A stretch of 49,059 bases of DNA from Bryobacteraceae bacterium CoA2 C42 (lineage in GTDB: Bacteria; Acidobacteriota; Terriglobia; Bryobacterales; Bryobacteraceae), in assembly GCA_019931245.1 (NCBI GenBank), contig JAINDL010000069.1, positions 1-49,059 of the forward strand, given 5' to 3'. Positions 1 to 8,749 of the stretch are shown in pieces; position 1 is the stretch's first letter; each line of letters opens with the position of its first letter. A model generated the notes under the pieces. It searched no databases and had not been told where the DNA came from. It worked only from the letters and a program-made list of their open reading frames with translations. Position numbers and translations under genes: made by a program.

Positions 1-78
1 ACGCGCTGTCGGCACGCGCTGTCGGCACGCGCTGTCGGCACGCGCTGTCGGCACGCGCTGTCGGCACGCGCTGTCGGC
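1..78. repeat. 13-bp tandem repeat, six perfect copies
   Basis: Six identical head-to-tail copies of ACGCGCTGTCGGC fill the first 78 bases, followed by the first two bases of a seventh. The array begins at the window edge, so its full length is unknown. The unit is not a multiple of three and lies in no recognisable gene. It may be a short minisatellite made by replication slippage, or an assembly edge effect. Confidence 0.9.
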
Positions 79-756
79 ACGAATGATGAGCCTTCCGCTG
101 TTTCTGTCACTGCCAACACTGTTTCCAGTGGGGTCTTTTGGTGAGCGCCGAGGCCGCTGCGACAGCCCTCACCGGCGGGGTATCAGCGGCGACATGGCGG
201 GAAGGATGATGTGGAAACTGGAGAAGCCCTCGGTGCCCGGCGGAGAAATCCCGTCGAGGAGATGCCGGCCATAACCGTGAGTGGGAAATGTTGGCATAGC
301 AGCCCGTGGCAAAAGTGGCCATTTTCCGGAATCCCGCCTCAAGCTGCCAGCAGCAGTGGCCGATGCCCCGCAAAGTGCAAGACGCCGGCATTGGTCAAGC
401 AGGAGATCTATGGTTTGCGGATGGCGCATCTTGCGGTACGCGGGTTGCTGCACGAAGCGGCGTTCGAAGCCGACGAGGATCCGGATCGGCTGTCTTTCGC
501 CTCACTCCATTCGCGTTGCCCAACGCCGCATGCTGCGCTCTGCCGCTATTCCCCCCTCGGCTGAGAAGAACCTTTCATAAGGCAATACTGGGGGAGATCT
601 CACCGGAACGGTGCGAGTCGAGCCGCCACCGGATCAACCCGGGCGGCGTGAGGCGAAAAATGAGCACCTACCCGTTGCGGCCCCGCAAACGACACCCCAC
701 GCAGCGGATCGTGCCGGTGATTCCGAGCAGAGGCAGTTCAATGAACAGTAATGGGG
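79..756. other. non-coding stretch with transposase relic
   Basis: No intact gene is visible between the tandem repeat and the 3' end of the GGDEF-EAL gene. Bases 79-354 contain only short open frames on both strands with no recognisable motif. Bases about 355-710 carry a decayed transposase, annotated separately. The stretch looks like mobile-element debris next to a backbone gene. Confidence 0.6.
355..710 (+). pseudogene. IS4-type transposase remnant (C-terminal part)
   Basis: Three plus-strand frames read in turn give a broken C-terminus typical of IS4-family DDE transposases. Frame 1 (about 380-500) reads TPALVKQEIYGLRMAHLAVR and then HEAAFEADEDPDRLSF, matching the family pattern in which a K-TPxLV-QE-YG-LLAHxAVR block is followed by HEAA-xxx-DPDRLSF. 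The frame then breaks, and frame 0 (about 575-708) continues with ILGEISPERC and RINPGGVRRKMS, matching the family end in which EI-xxER precedes R-NPR-VKRKMS. At least two frameshifts separate the blocks and the DDE catalytic core is missing, so it cannot be active. The family call rests on remembered motifs, not a search. Confidence 0.7.
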
Positions 757-3105
757 TTAGCGGATCTCCGCCGGCGAGGTCGACGGGGCCGAGCTAGACG
801 CGGCTGCCTTCGCCGCTGGCCCCTGGTTGGCGGTAAGCATATCGCCCAGCCGCAAGACATCGTTGGGAGCGGCCTGGGCCCATTCCACAACACGCGGCAA
901 CTTCCCCACCCGCAGGCCAGCCGCCAGCAGCTTGGCCGGTAGCGGCGGGCTGATCAAATAGCCCTGCACATCATCGCATTGCAGCGCGGAGAGCGTCCGT
1001 AACTGTTCCCGCCGCTCGACGCCTTCAGCAATCACCCGCATTTTCAGATCGTGAGCAAGCGTAATCAGTCCCTTGGCGATCGATCGCGTCCGGTTATCGG
1101 TAGCCAGATCCGCCACAAAACAACGGTCGATCTTCAGCGTCTGGAAAGAGAACTGGCGAAGATAATTTAACGAGGAGTAGCCGGTGCCAAAGTCGTCCAC
1201 CGAGGTGCGAATCCCGATTCCTGCCAGTTGATGCAGCGTCTCCGGGGCGCGGTCGACGGCGTGGATCAGCGTGCTTTCGGTCAATTCCAGTTCGAGAAGT
1301 CCCTCTTCGAGGCCGGTCTCTCGCACCATCGCCCGGACACGCGAGGAGAAATCCGGCTCCTGCAACTGCCGGACCGAGATGTTAATCGAGACGCGCACCG
1401 GCGGCAGTCCCTGCTGGCGCCACTCCGTGCTTTGGGCGCAGGCATTGCGCAGAACCCAGTCGCCGATGTCATGGATCACCCCCATCTCCTCGGCGAGCGG
1501 GATAAACTCGCTGGGCCCGATCAGCTCATCCGGCCGCCGCTGCCAGCGGACGAGTGCTTCGACACCCTGAATCTTGCCGGTGGCCAGCGATACAAAAGGC
1601 TGGAAGTGCAGCACCAGTTGCTCTCGCTCAATGGCCCGCGCCAGGTCATTCTGCAGATCGAGGATACGCGAATTGGCGGCGCGCAGCGTGTCGTCATAAA
1701 GTTGCACCTGGCCCCGGCGCTGGGACTTCGCGCGATACATGGCCGTGTCGGCCGCATGGATCAACTCCTCAACCGAGTTCTCGCTGCGATGACCCATCAC
1801 AACACCGATACTGGCCCCGCTGATTACCTCCTTACCCCCCAAATCATGTGGTTGCGCCAACGCGTCCCGGATCCGATGGGCGGTATTCAGCGCCTCTTCC
1901 GTATTGGCAACCTCCTCGAGCAGCACCGCAAACTCGTCTCCGGCAAACCGGCTCACCATATCGGTCGGCCGTACGCACCTACGCAGGCGGTCGGCTACCC
2001 CCAGCAGCAACTGGTCACCCGCCAGGTGCCCCAAACTGTCATTAATCACCTTAAAGCGGTCGAGGTCCAAAAACAGAAGCGCGAAGATCGGCGCCTGCCT
2101 CCCCATGTCGGCTTTCCGCTTCGTTAACTGCGCCAGCCGCGCCATCAGAAACCCGCGATTCGGCAGGTTCGTCAGCTTGTCGTGATAGGAGTCGTGCAAC
2201 GACGTCCGGCCAGCGTTGATCACCGAAGTCATGTCGCGCAGGGACCCGGACAACGAGATCGGCTTTCCACTGGCATCGCGCTGACAGGTCCCGCGGGCCG
2301 AAACCCAAATATAGCCGCCATCATGGCGCAGCAAGCGGTGCTCATTTGAAAACATCGCTACCTTCCCCTCGAGGTGCTTGGCAATGTCTTCGCGCAGGTC
2401 CTCAATGTAGCCGGGATGCACCCGGCTGAACCACTCCTCCACGTCCCCCCGCAGTTCATCCGGCTCATAGAGCAGCAGGCGCGCGTACGAGGCGTTGTAA
2501 CTGAACGACCCGGTGCGGAGATCCCAAAACCATAAACCATCCTGCGTCGCTTCCCCCGCCATCAGGAATCGTTCCCGCTCGTTCAACCCGGACGCGCTCC
2601 GCTCGCCGGAAGAAGGATCGGCAATCCGCAGCTTCGCCATCCGGGCCCTTGCCCATTGCAGCGTCAGAGTCGCCGCACTGGTCGCACCCAATGCTAGAAG
2701 CCCGCTCCCATGCTGCCGCGGCGTCAACCAGACCAGGGAAAAAATCGCCCAACTCAAACACACAGGACCAATCACCAGCGAAAACCACTGGTTCCGCGAC
2801 AGTCCAATACAGGAACCGGCCACGATCGCCAGCATCGGTCCCAGCATCGACGCAGTCGAGGTGGACCACCATTCGAGGTTCAGGCGCAGAGTCATCAGCG
2901 CTGCCAACGTCCGCAGGAGTGGTAGTACCAGATGGCCCGGAACCACTTCCCGACGCAATGACCATCCCGCCGCAAGAAATCCAATGCCGGCAACCAGATC
3001 AAACACGCTGTGACCATGCGGAGGCCAACCAGCCAAAAGGTCCGACAGCGCCTGCACAACGTACACAACGCCCATCAGAAGGATCACCAGATGCGATTTC
3101 AACAT
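757..3105 (-). CDS. membrane PAS-GGDEF-EAL protein (c-di-GMP turnover)
   Basis: This 782-residue protein probably makes and/or degrades the second messenger cyclic di-GMP at the inner membrane. Residues about 4-155 hold roughly five hydrophobic segments. A PAS/PAC sensor (about 178-295) follows, then a GGDEF domain with LTNLPNR and the signature RFAGDEF near residue 390. An alanine replaces the first glycine, a variant still found in active cyclases. The EAL domain (about 485-735) keeps VEALVRW, DDFGTGYSS and a later EGVE, so phosphodiesterase activity is likely. I chose the ATG at 3105 because it puts the first hydrophobic segment right at the N-terminus; an in-frame ATG at 3147 would add 14 residues. 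The gene stands alone, with a palindrome-rich spacer upstream. The signal sensed and the dominant activity are unknown. Confidence 0.93.
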   Translation of the reverse strand: MLKSHLVILLMGVVYVVQALSDLLAGWPPHGHSVFDLVAGIGFLAAGWSLRREVVPGHLVLPLLRTLAALMTLRLNLEWWSTSTASMLGPMLAIVAGSCIGLSRNQWFSLVIGPVCLSWAIFSLVWLTPRQHGSGLLALGATSAATLTLQWARARMAKLRIADPSSGERSASGLNERERFLMAGEATQDGLWFWDLRTGSFSYNASYARLLLYEPDELRGDVEEWFSRVHPGYIEDLREDIAKHLEGKVAMFSNEHRLLRHDGGYIWVSARGTCQRDASGKPISLSGSLRDMTSVINAGRTSLHDSYHDKLTNLPNRGFLMARLAQLTKRKADMGRQAPIFALLFLDLDRFKVINDSLGHLAGDQLLLGVADRLRRCVRPTDMVSRFAGDEFAVLLEEVANTEEALNTAHRIRDALAQPHDLGGKEVISGASIGVVMGHRSENSVEELIHAADTAMYRAKSQRRGQVQLYDDTLRAANSRILDLQNDLARAIEREQLVLHFQPFVSLATGKIQGVEALVRWQRRPDELIGPSEFIPLAEEMGVIHDIGDWVLRNACAQSTEWRQQGLPPVRVSINISVRQLQEPDFSSRVRAMVRETGLEEGLLELELTESTLIHAVDRAPETLHQLAGIGIRTSVDDFGTGYSSLNYLRQFSFQTLKIDRCFVADLATDNRTRSIAKGLITLAHDLKMRVIAEGVERREQLRTLSALQCDDVQGYLISPPLPAKLLAAGLRVGKLPRVVEWAQAAPNDVLRLGDMLTANQGPAAKAAASSSAPSTSPAEIR

Positions 3106-3122
3106 GATAGCGATTCGCTCAT
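3099..3122 (-). promoter_or_regulatory. possible 7-codon leader ORF
   Basis: A strong GGAAGGAG ribosome-binding site sits 4 nt before an ATG that opens a 7-codon frame (MSESLSC). Its TGA overlaps the likely ATG of the GGDEF-EAL gene as ATGTTGA. The arrangement would couple translation of the large gene to the leader. The ribosome-binding site could instead serve the downstream ATG at longer spacing, so this is tentative. Confidence 0.3.
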
Positions 3123-3168
3123 TGGCTCCTTCCCAAGTGTCATACATGATCAGACCATGACGATGGCT

Positions 3169-3218
3169 ATGAATTCATGAACCAAACGGTTCATTTACAG
3201 ATAGGAACTTGGTACCAA
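3169..3218. promoter_or_regulatory. cluster of three palindromes upstream of the GGDEF-EAL gene
   Basis: Between the MFS stop and the GGDEF-EAL start lie three perfect inverted repeats within 50 bp: ATGAATTCAT (3169-3178), ATGAACC-AAAC-GGTTCAT (3177-3194) and TTGGTACCAA (3209-3218). The first two overlap and share ATGAA/TTCAT arms. They could be operator sites for the GGDEF-EAL promoter, or the middle one could form a hairpin after the MFS gene, although no T-tract follows. Confidence 0.45.
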
Positions 3219-3238
3219 AGAGAGGTACGGCGGAAGCC

Positions 3239-4429
3239 TTAGATCCGCCGCGCCCGAACTCCCGACATCGCCCGCGCATACAACACCCATGAAATCCCCG
3301 CCAGCACCCCTAAGCTTCCTATTACCGGCCCATATCCTCCTCTGTACGAAAGTACCAGCGCGGCCAGCAACGGTCCGGCAGCCCGACACAAAATCGCCGG
3401 ACCCATCAGCGCCCCGCTCGCCGCCGCGTACTGCGCAGCCCCAAAGCGTTCCCGAATACTCACCCCCCGCACAATCGTCATCACCCCGTTACTCGCCCCG
3501 TAAAGCGCTACCGCCGCCCCCAGCGCCACCACCGACCCCACCGGAAGGGACAACAAACCCAGCGCCACCACCACCAACAACTGCGCCACGTTCGCCGTCC
3601 GCGTAATCGGCCACTGCGACCCCCAGCGAAACTGCAGTCCCCGGCCCAACACCTGCACCGGCCCCGCCAGCGCCGCCAGCGCCGTCGCCCCCCCCAACCC
3701 CAATCCCCGCCCCTGCAACAACGGCACCAGATGCACCGACAGCGCCGAAAACACCACCGCGTGCAGCATAAAACTCACCGCCAGACACTGATACTCCGGC
3801 CGCCGCACCAGCGCCCCCATCTCCTGCCGCCAGTGCCGCCCCGGCCCCGCCACGCCGGCCGCCGTCCCCCCGGGCAGCGCCAGCCAGTGCAGCGGCACGC
3901 AAACCACCCACTGCAAAAGCCCATACCCCGCACAGCACTCGCGCCAACCGAACGCCGTCACCAGCACCCCGGTCAAAGGCCAGAAGACAGTACTCGCCAT
4001 CCCCCCGGCCAGCGTGATCATCGTCAGCGCTTTCTGGTAGTCATCATCATAAAGCCGCGCCAGCACCGCGAAGGCCGTCTCGTACAGCGTCGCCCCCATC
4101 GCCAACCCCGTCACTGCCCACACTACGTAGAACTGCCACAACTCCCGGCACCCGCCCATCGCCGCCAGACACACCCCCGCCAGCGCCGATCCCACCGTCA
4201 TCACCACCCGCCCGCTCACCCGCCGCAGCAGCACCCCCACGGCAAACGTCGACACCCCCGTCAGCAGCAACCCCAGCGAAAACGCACCCGTCAACGTCTC
4301 CTGCGACCAGCCCATCTCGGCCGCCATCGGCGCCTGCAGGATCCCGAAGGCATAGTACAGCGTCCCCCACGAAACCAGCTGCGAAACGCACAGCGCCCAC
4401 ACGGGCCGCCAACCCGGTCCGCCCGTCAT
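3239..4429 (-). CDS. MFS transporter
   Basis: This 396-residue inner-membrane protein has about twelve hydrophobic segments split by a polar loop near residues 195-215 (GPGRHWRQEMGALVRRPEYQ), the usual two-bundle layout of the major facilitator superfamily. Between segments 2 and 3 the sequence LLRRVSGRVVM resembles the basic loop of MFS motif A. The start ATG overlaps the stop of the sulfatase gene as ATGA, so translation is probably coupled. It is the last gene of a minus-strand operon with a sulfatase and a GH5-like protein, which suggests uptake or export of a product of that pathway. The substrate cannot be read from the sequence. Confidence 0.88.
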   Translation of the reverse strand: MTGGPGWRPVWALCVSQLVSWGTLYYAFGILQAPMAAEMGWSQETLTGAFSLGLLLTGVSTFAVGVLLRRVSGRVVMTVGSALAGVCLAAMGGCRELWQFYVVWAVTGLAMGATLYETAFAVLARLYDDDYQKALTMITLAGGMASTVFWPLTGVLVTAFGWRECCAGYGLLQWVVCVPLHWLALPGGTAAGVAGPGRHWRQEMGALVRRPEYQCLAVSFMLHAVVFSALSVHLVPLLQGRGLGLGGATALAALAGPVQVLGRGLQFRWGSQWPITRTANVAQLLVVVALGLLSLPVGSVVALGAAVALYGASNGVMTIVRGVSIRERFGAAQYAAASGALMGPAILCRAAGPLLAALVLSYRGGYGPVIGSLGVLAGISWVLYARAMSGVRARRI

Positions 4430-6192
4430 CCGTCCAGCCGGCTCAGCACCAGGTAGCGCACCTCCGCTACCGCCCCGCCCGCCACCCGCAGCGCGCGCAG
4501 CGTCATCGCATTCCGCCCCGCCGCCAGAGTCAGCATCCCCAGGCTCCAGCGGCGGAAATCCTTCGCGTAAGACTCCTGTCCCCGGTCATGCCGGTCCTGC
4601 GCCGCGCCCACCGCCGGCGGATCGTGCGCCACCGGCACCGCCGACTCCACCCGCGCCGACCCGCACCGCAGCTCCACCACCGAGCCCGCCGCCGGCGCCG
4701 TATAGTGCAGCACCGCTTCATATGCACCCGGCGTAACGACCTCCACGTTCCAGAAGATCCGGTCGCCCGTCTGCGTCCAGTTGGTGAAGTACGAGCTATT
4801 CGGCGCCGTATTGCTCCGGCGGATCCCGCCGGAAGCCAGTCCGTCCCGCGCCGGCAGATACGTCAGCCGCGCATGGCCCACCGGAAACGGCCGGTCGTCC
4901 GGGCCCACCAGCGGCAGCATCTCGCGGCCCCAGGCCGCCGCCGCCGCGCGCAGCCGAGCCGCTTCGGCCGGCTCCTCGGCGGCAATGTCCCGGCTCTGGC
5001 CAGGGTCGCTGACCAGGTCAAACAGCCGCCCCTCGGCATCCAACCGGTGCCGCTGCGTCCGCACGCTGATACGCCGGTTCCAGTGCGAAAACAGCATCCG
5101 GTCCGGCCAGTTCGCCGCCGGCCTCCCCGTCAGCAGCGGCTCGAGACTCACCCCGTCAAGCGTTTTCCCGCTCCCCACCGGCACCCCGGCCAACGCTGCC
5201 AACGTCGGCAAGAGGTCAATCGCCCCGGCAATCTTTTTAATCCGCCGCCCCGCCGCAATCCGGCGCGGCCAGCGGACCAGCAGCGGCGACCGCACCCCGC
5301 CCTCGTCCACCGTCCCCTTCCGCCCCTTCATTCCGCCGTTCCACCGCCAACTGTTCGGGCCGTTATCGCAGAAAAAGACCACGATCGTGTCCTGGTCGAG
5401 CCGTCGCTCCTTCAGCCGGTCGAGCAGCCGCCCCACGTTCCAGTCGATGTTTTCCACCATCGCCAGCGCCGCTCGCGTCATGGCCAGGTCCTCCTGCGCC
5501 GGGTCGGTGGCCCGCAGCGCCGGCTGCAGGTTGGCAAACCTGTTGTAGTAGGCGTCCGGCACCTGCATCGGGGAGTGCGGCGCATTCAAGGGCAGGTAGC
5601 AGAAGAAGGGCCGCGACCGCTTCTGGCTGACAAACGCCATCGCGCGCTCCGTCAGGTCGTCCGTAATGTAACCCCGGCCTTTGACAAACTGCCCGTTGTG
5701 GTCCATCTCCGTGTCGAAGTAGTGAGCCCAGTGGCCGGAGGTAAACCCGTAAAACTCCTCAAATCCCCTGAAATTGGGATGATACGGCGCCTGCGAACCG
5801 TTGTGCCACTTGCCGAACGCCCCGGTGGCATAGCCGGCCGCGCGAAACGTCTGCGCAATCGTGTGCTCGTCAACGTTCAGCCGCTCCTGCCCGGTACTCA
5901 CCCCCCGCACCCCGCCGCGCGGATGGTAGCGCCCCGTCAGAAACTCCGCCCGCGTCGGCGCACACACCGGACACACGTAAAAACGCTCAAACTGCGCTCC
6001 GTCCCGTCCAATCGAATCGATCCGCGGCGTCGACAGGTTGCTGTTTCCATGCAGACTCAGGTCGCCCCAGCCCTGATCGTCGGTCAGGATGACGACCACG
6101 TTCGGCCGCCGCGCCCGCCGCTGTCCGCTCAGCTGTCCCAACCCGACTGCAGCCGGCACGGTCGCCAAAAAACCCCGGCGTGAGAGAGTCAT
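4426..6192 (-). CDS. secreted sulfatase (formylglycine type)
   Basis: A 588-residue sulfatase of the alkaline-phosphatase superfamily, predicted to remove sulfate esters from sugars or polysaccharides outside the cytoplasm. The start at 6192 puts SRRGFLA near the N-terminus, a Tat-like export signal; an ATG 42 bases upstream would bury it. The metal site shows as VVILTDDQGWGD (about 32-43). The activation motif CAPTRAEFLTGR (about 83-94) keeps C-x-P-x-R, where the cysteine becomes formylglycine. FFCDNG supplies later metal ligands. The last 110 or so residues form a beta-rich module with HYTAPAAGSVVEL, perhaps carbohydrate-binding. No anaerobic sulfatase-maturing enzyme lies nearby. The gene sits 29 nt after a GH5-like protein and overlaps the MFS gene. 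Exact substrate unknown. Confidence 0.93.
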   Translation of the reverse strand: MTLSRRGFLATVPAAVGLGQLSGQRRARRPNVVVILTDDQGWGDLSLHGNSNLSTPRIDSIGRDGAQFERFYVCPVCAPTRAEFLTGRYHPRGGVRGVSTGQERLNVDEHTIAQTFRAAGYATGAFGKWHNGSQAPYHPNFRGFEEFYGFTSGHWAHYFDTEMDHNGQFVKGRGYITDDLTERAMAFVSQKRSRPFFCYLPLNAPHSPMQVPDAYYNRFANLQPALRATDPAQEDLAMTRAALAMVENIDWNVGRLLDRLKERRLDQDTIVVFFCDNGPNSWRWNGGMKGRKGTVDEGGVRSPLLVRWPRRIAAGRRIKKIAGAIDLLPTLAALAGVPVGSGKTLDGVSLEPLLTGRPAANWPDRMLFSHWNRRISVRTQRHRLDAEGRLFDLVSDPGQSRDIAAEEPAEAARLRAAAAAWGREMLPLVGPDDRPFPVGHARLTYLPARDGLASGGIRRSNTAPNSSYFTNWTQTGDRIFWNVEVVTPGAYEAVLHYTAPAAGSVVELRCGSARVESAVPVAHDPPAVGAAQDRHDRGQESYAKDFRRWSLGMLTLAAGRNAMTLRALRVAGGAVAEVRYLVLSRLDG

Positions 6193-6221
6193 CCCCTCAC
6201 TATAGCGAGTCGTCCCTCCCC

Positions 6222-7655
6222 TCAGCGGACCCAAACCGTCGCCGGACTCCGGCTGCTCCGCCCGCCCACCGTCCAGACCACCGGCTCGGCCCGCGCCTCC
6301 CGCGCCGCCCGCCCGGCCAGTCGAACGTTCACCTGCGCGAGGCCGATAAACCCCGGCACCTCGCCCGCAAACAAAACCGTAGCCGCCTCGCCGCCCACCG
6401 TCACCGCCGCCGGCAGCGCCAGCACCGGATGCACTGGTCCCGCCACCGTCCCCGTCTCCCGCCCGCCAACCACCGCCCCGGCCCCGGTCCCGAACAGCAC
6501 CACCAGGCTGCCCGGCAGCGCCGCAGTCCCCGGCCCGTTGCGGCTTCCGTCCTCGTTTAGTGCCACCACGTGCCGCGTCGCAAAATCCTGAAACAACTCC
6601 GGAGACGCCTCCACCACCGGCACCGTGATCCGGTTGGAGGGCACGGTCCCGCCCATCACCTGCATCGTCACCGTCGTGCCCGGCCGTAACTCGTAGGGCG
6701 CCTGGAAGTTGATCTGATAGGCATCCGCGTAGAGCAGCGGCGCCGCTGTGCCGTCCAATAAGACGCGCGTGCCCTCCAACTCCCGCGGCAGCTGTCCCCG
6801 CGCATCAAGCCGCGCCGCCGCGCCCCGCACCGGTCCCAACTCTTCGACGAAGATCGTCAGCAGCGCGCCGGGCACCAGGGGCGCCGCCGGGCCGCCCGCT
6901 GCGGTGGCCATGGCGTTCGCCCGCAGATAACCAAAGCCGTACGGGTCGCCCGTCGTCCATTGGATCACCGTCTGCTTCAGATCGGCACAGGCACCCTCGG
7001 CCCCGCTGGGTTCGTAGTCGGCCAGCGCCGCCCCCAGCCAGGAAATGCCTTCATTTTCAAACGCCAGCAGCGTCAGAAAACCGGCTTCGTTCAGGCACCC
7101 GGTCGCCGCCCCCCACTCGGTAACCACCACCGGCGCCCCGCCCAACAGCGGCCGGAATCCCTCCAGCACATCGGCGCCCCCCGCCGGACGCCCGGCATAG
7201 ATCACCTGCGGATCGCTCACCGCCGGCCCCGGCCGCACCACCGGATGCCGTGCGCCCGCCGCCCGCACCGCCGCCAGGTCCACCCCCGCGTCCACCTCCA
7301 ACAGCACCCGCGGATGCGCCCCCCACCGCCGCCACTCCGCCTCCCCGCTACCGGCCAGAATCACGGCCAACTGGCTGTCGAGCGCCGCCTCCACCACCGC
7401 CGCCCCCAACGACGCCGGTACCCGCACCACGTTCAGATTCCAACGGACCCGCAGAATACCGAACGTCTCCCGCGGCTGTCGCAGCCCTTCCGCCGTCACG
7501 TTCATGCCCCGCAGAGTCACCGGCACGCCCCGATCGAGCAGTTGCCTGCCCTGCACCATCAGCGGACCCGTCACCGCCGGCAGCACCGGCGCATGGCCCC
7601 CGGCGCCGACCGCCGCAACCGCCAGCAGCAGAAACGCCCTAATCGAGCAGCGCAT
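6222..7655 (-). CDS. secreted GH5-like protein with TIGR03437 C-terminal domain
   Basis: A 477-residue exported protein. The ATG at 7655 gives a clean signal peptide (SIRAFLLLAVAAVGAGG) and overlaps the preceding gene by 17 nt. Residues about 25-210 resemble a cellulase-like (GH5) barrel: LLDRGVPVTLRGMNVT near the start and VVVTEWG at the position of the nucleophile glutamate. The block HPRVLLEVDAGVD sits where GH5 enzymes carry the Asn-Glu-Pro acid/base motif, which is absent here, so the domain may be inactive. From about residue 245 the protein matches the Solibacter-type C-terminal domain: FVEELGP, LLYADAYQINFQAPYEL, VLFGTGAGAV, VLFAGEVPGFIGLAQVNVR. That domain is common at the ends of secreted acidobacterial proteins and has no known function. 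Role unproven. Confidence 0.8.
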   Translation of the reverse strand: MRCSIRAFLLLAVAAVGAGGHAPVLPAVTGPLMVQGRQLLDRGVPVTLRGMNVTAEGLRQPRETFGILRVRWNLNVVRVPASLGAAVVEAALDSQLAVILAGSGEAEWRRWGAHPRVLLEVDAGVDLAAVRAAGARHPVVRPGPAVSDPQVIYAGRPAGGADVLEGFRPLLGGAPVVVTEWGAATGCLNEAGFLTLLAFENEGISWLGAALADYEPSGAEGACADLKQTVIQWTTGDPYGFGYLRANAMATAAGGPAAPLVPGALLTIFVEELGPVRGAAARLDARGQLPRELEGTRVLLDGTAAPLLYADAYQINFQAPYELRPGTTVTMQVMGGTVPSNRITVPVVEASPELFQDFATRHVVALNEDGSRNGPGTAALPGSLVVLFGTGAGAVVGGRETGTVAGPVHPVLALPAAVTVGGEAATVLFAGEVPGFIGLAQVNVRLAGRAAREARAEPVVWTVGGRSSRSPATVWVR

Positions 7656-8691
7656 AACCGGTCGCCTTGGCGGCGTCAAAAGAGAGACAGTGCCATCCGG
7701 CCGGGCGCCGTCCGTCCGGGCTCGCCGTGCCGTAGACGGCACAGAGCTGATAGACGCTCCCCTCCGCCGCCGGCTGGTAGCCGTACGGCGCGCCGGTCAC
7801 CGGGTCTTTCCATCTCACCGTCCGCCCCGCCGCGTTCTCATCGAGCGCGCTCAGCGCCCCGGGCAACCTCCGGCTACCCACCGGCCCGGCCTGCCAGTCC
7901 TCGTGGATCCGCCGCGCAATCGCCAGCAGATCCTCCCCGCGCCGCCGGTCCTGGGCCAAAATCCGCTGCCGCTCCGGCGTGCCCGTGTAGGAGAAGCCGG
8001 CCACCAGCGTGGCCGCGATCAACCCGCCGGCCAGCAGCGCAAACCGGCTATGCCAGGCCCGCGCCTTCCCGCCGTCCTTGCTCGCTCCCTGGGTGTAGTA
8101 GGAAAATACGGCGCCCGCCAGACCCAGCACCACCAGGGCCTTCAGAAAGAATCGGCGCGTCAACTCGCCTTCCAGGAACACCGCCACCACCGCCACCAGA
8201 TCGCCAATGAAAACGCTGGCCGTCAGCAGCAGCGCCAGATTGGTCAGCCAACGCCCCACCGGCGAGGCCGTCTTGTCCGGGTTGGCCGCCACGTCGGCCA
8301 GAATGCTCCTGGTCGCCAGAACAAACACCGGAAACGCCACCAGAATCCCCGCAATCTGCCAGCTGACCTGCCGCATCGCCCACGGCGCGCGCGCAACATC
8401 GAGCACATCCGGCGTCCAGAAGTCGATCATCGTGAACCAGATCGACCCGATCGCGCACACCCATACCCCTAGCGTCCCAAACGCGACCAGATGGTAGAAC
8501 GCCTCGCGCGCCGCTTCGAGCGTACTCCGCGGCGTGGGCACGGTCAACCCCGTCGCCTCGGCGTACCATGCCCCCAACGCCGCGTAAACGGTCCGCGCCG
8601 GCCACCCCTGCTGCTTGAGCAGCTCCACCAGAAAGCCGTCGGCCGCCCCCGCCTCCTTGGCCGCGCGCAGAAACCGTCCCAACTCGTCCAT
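7639..8691 (-). CDS. DUF5671-type membrane protein
   Basis: A 350-residue membrane protein. Residues 1-55 are a soluble segment with a Q-G-W-P motif (LLKQQGWPARTVYAAL). Residues about 65-230 hold five or so hydrophobic helices starting with FYHLVAFGTLGVWVCAIG, the hallmark of DUF5671 proteins. The last 90 residues are soluble and periplasmic or cytoplasmic. It is the first gene of the minus-strand operon; its end overlaps the start of the GH5-like protein by 17 nt. Function unknown; the family label comes from pattern memory. Confidence 0.75.
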   Translation of the reverse strand: MDELGRFLRAAKEAGAADGFLVELLKQQGWPARTVYAALGAWYAEATGLTVPTPRSTLEAAREAFYHLVAFGTLGVWVCAIGSIWFTMIDFWTPDVLDVARAPWAMRQVSWQIAGILVAFPVFVLATRSILADVAANPDKTASPVGRWLTNLALLLTASVFIGDLVAVVAVFLEGELTRRFFLKALVVLGLAGAVFSYYTQGASKDGGKARAWHSRFALLAGGLIAATLVAGFSYTGTPERQRILAQDRRRGEDLLAIARRIHEDWQAGPVGSRRLPGALSALDENAAGRTVRWKDPVTGAPYGYQPAAEGSVYQLCAVYGTASPDGRRPAGWHCLSFDAAKATGYALLD

Positions 8692-8721
8692 GGCTCTACC
8701 ATAACCCGATTACCGCCGCAG

Positions 8722-8730
8722 TGGTACAAT
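8722..8730 (+). promoter_or_regulatory. extended -10 promoter of ssrA
   Basis: TGGTACAAT is an extended -10 element ending 19 nt before the mature 5' end of the tmRNA. Transcription would begin near 8737, leaving a short leader for RNase P to remove. No convincing -35 hexamer is visible. Confidence 0.5.
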
Positions 8731-8749
8731 CCTAGTAGATCGGTACGTT

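Noticed and set aside
1-78. Possible CRISPR array
   Set aside because: Units are 13 bp, contiguous and without spacers.
3489-3947. Glycine-rich frame resembling a PE-PGRS-type protein
   Set aside because: Alternative frame of the GC-rich MFS gene; no start signal and no family match.
4588-6183. 531-codon open frame on the plus strand opposite the sulfatase
   Set aside because: Arg/Pro/His-rich translation with no family motif; it mirrors the third-position GC bias of the sulfatase gene.
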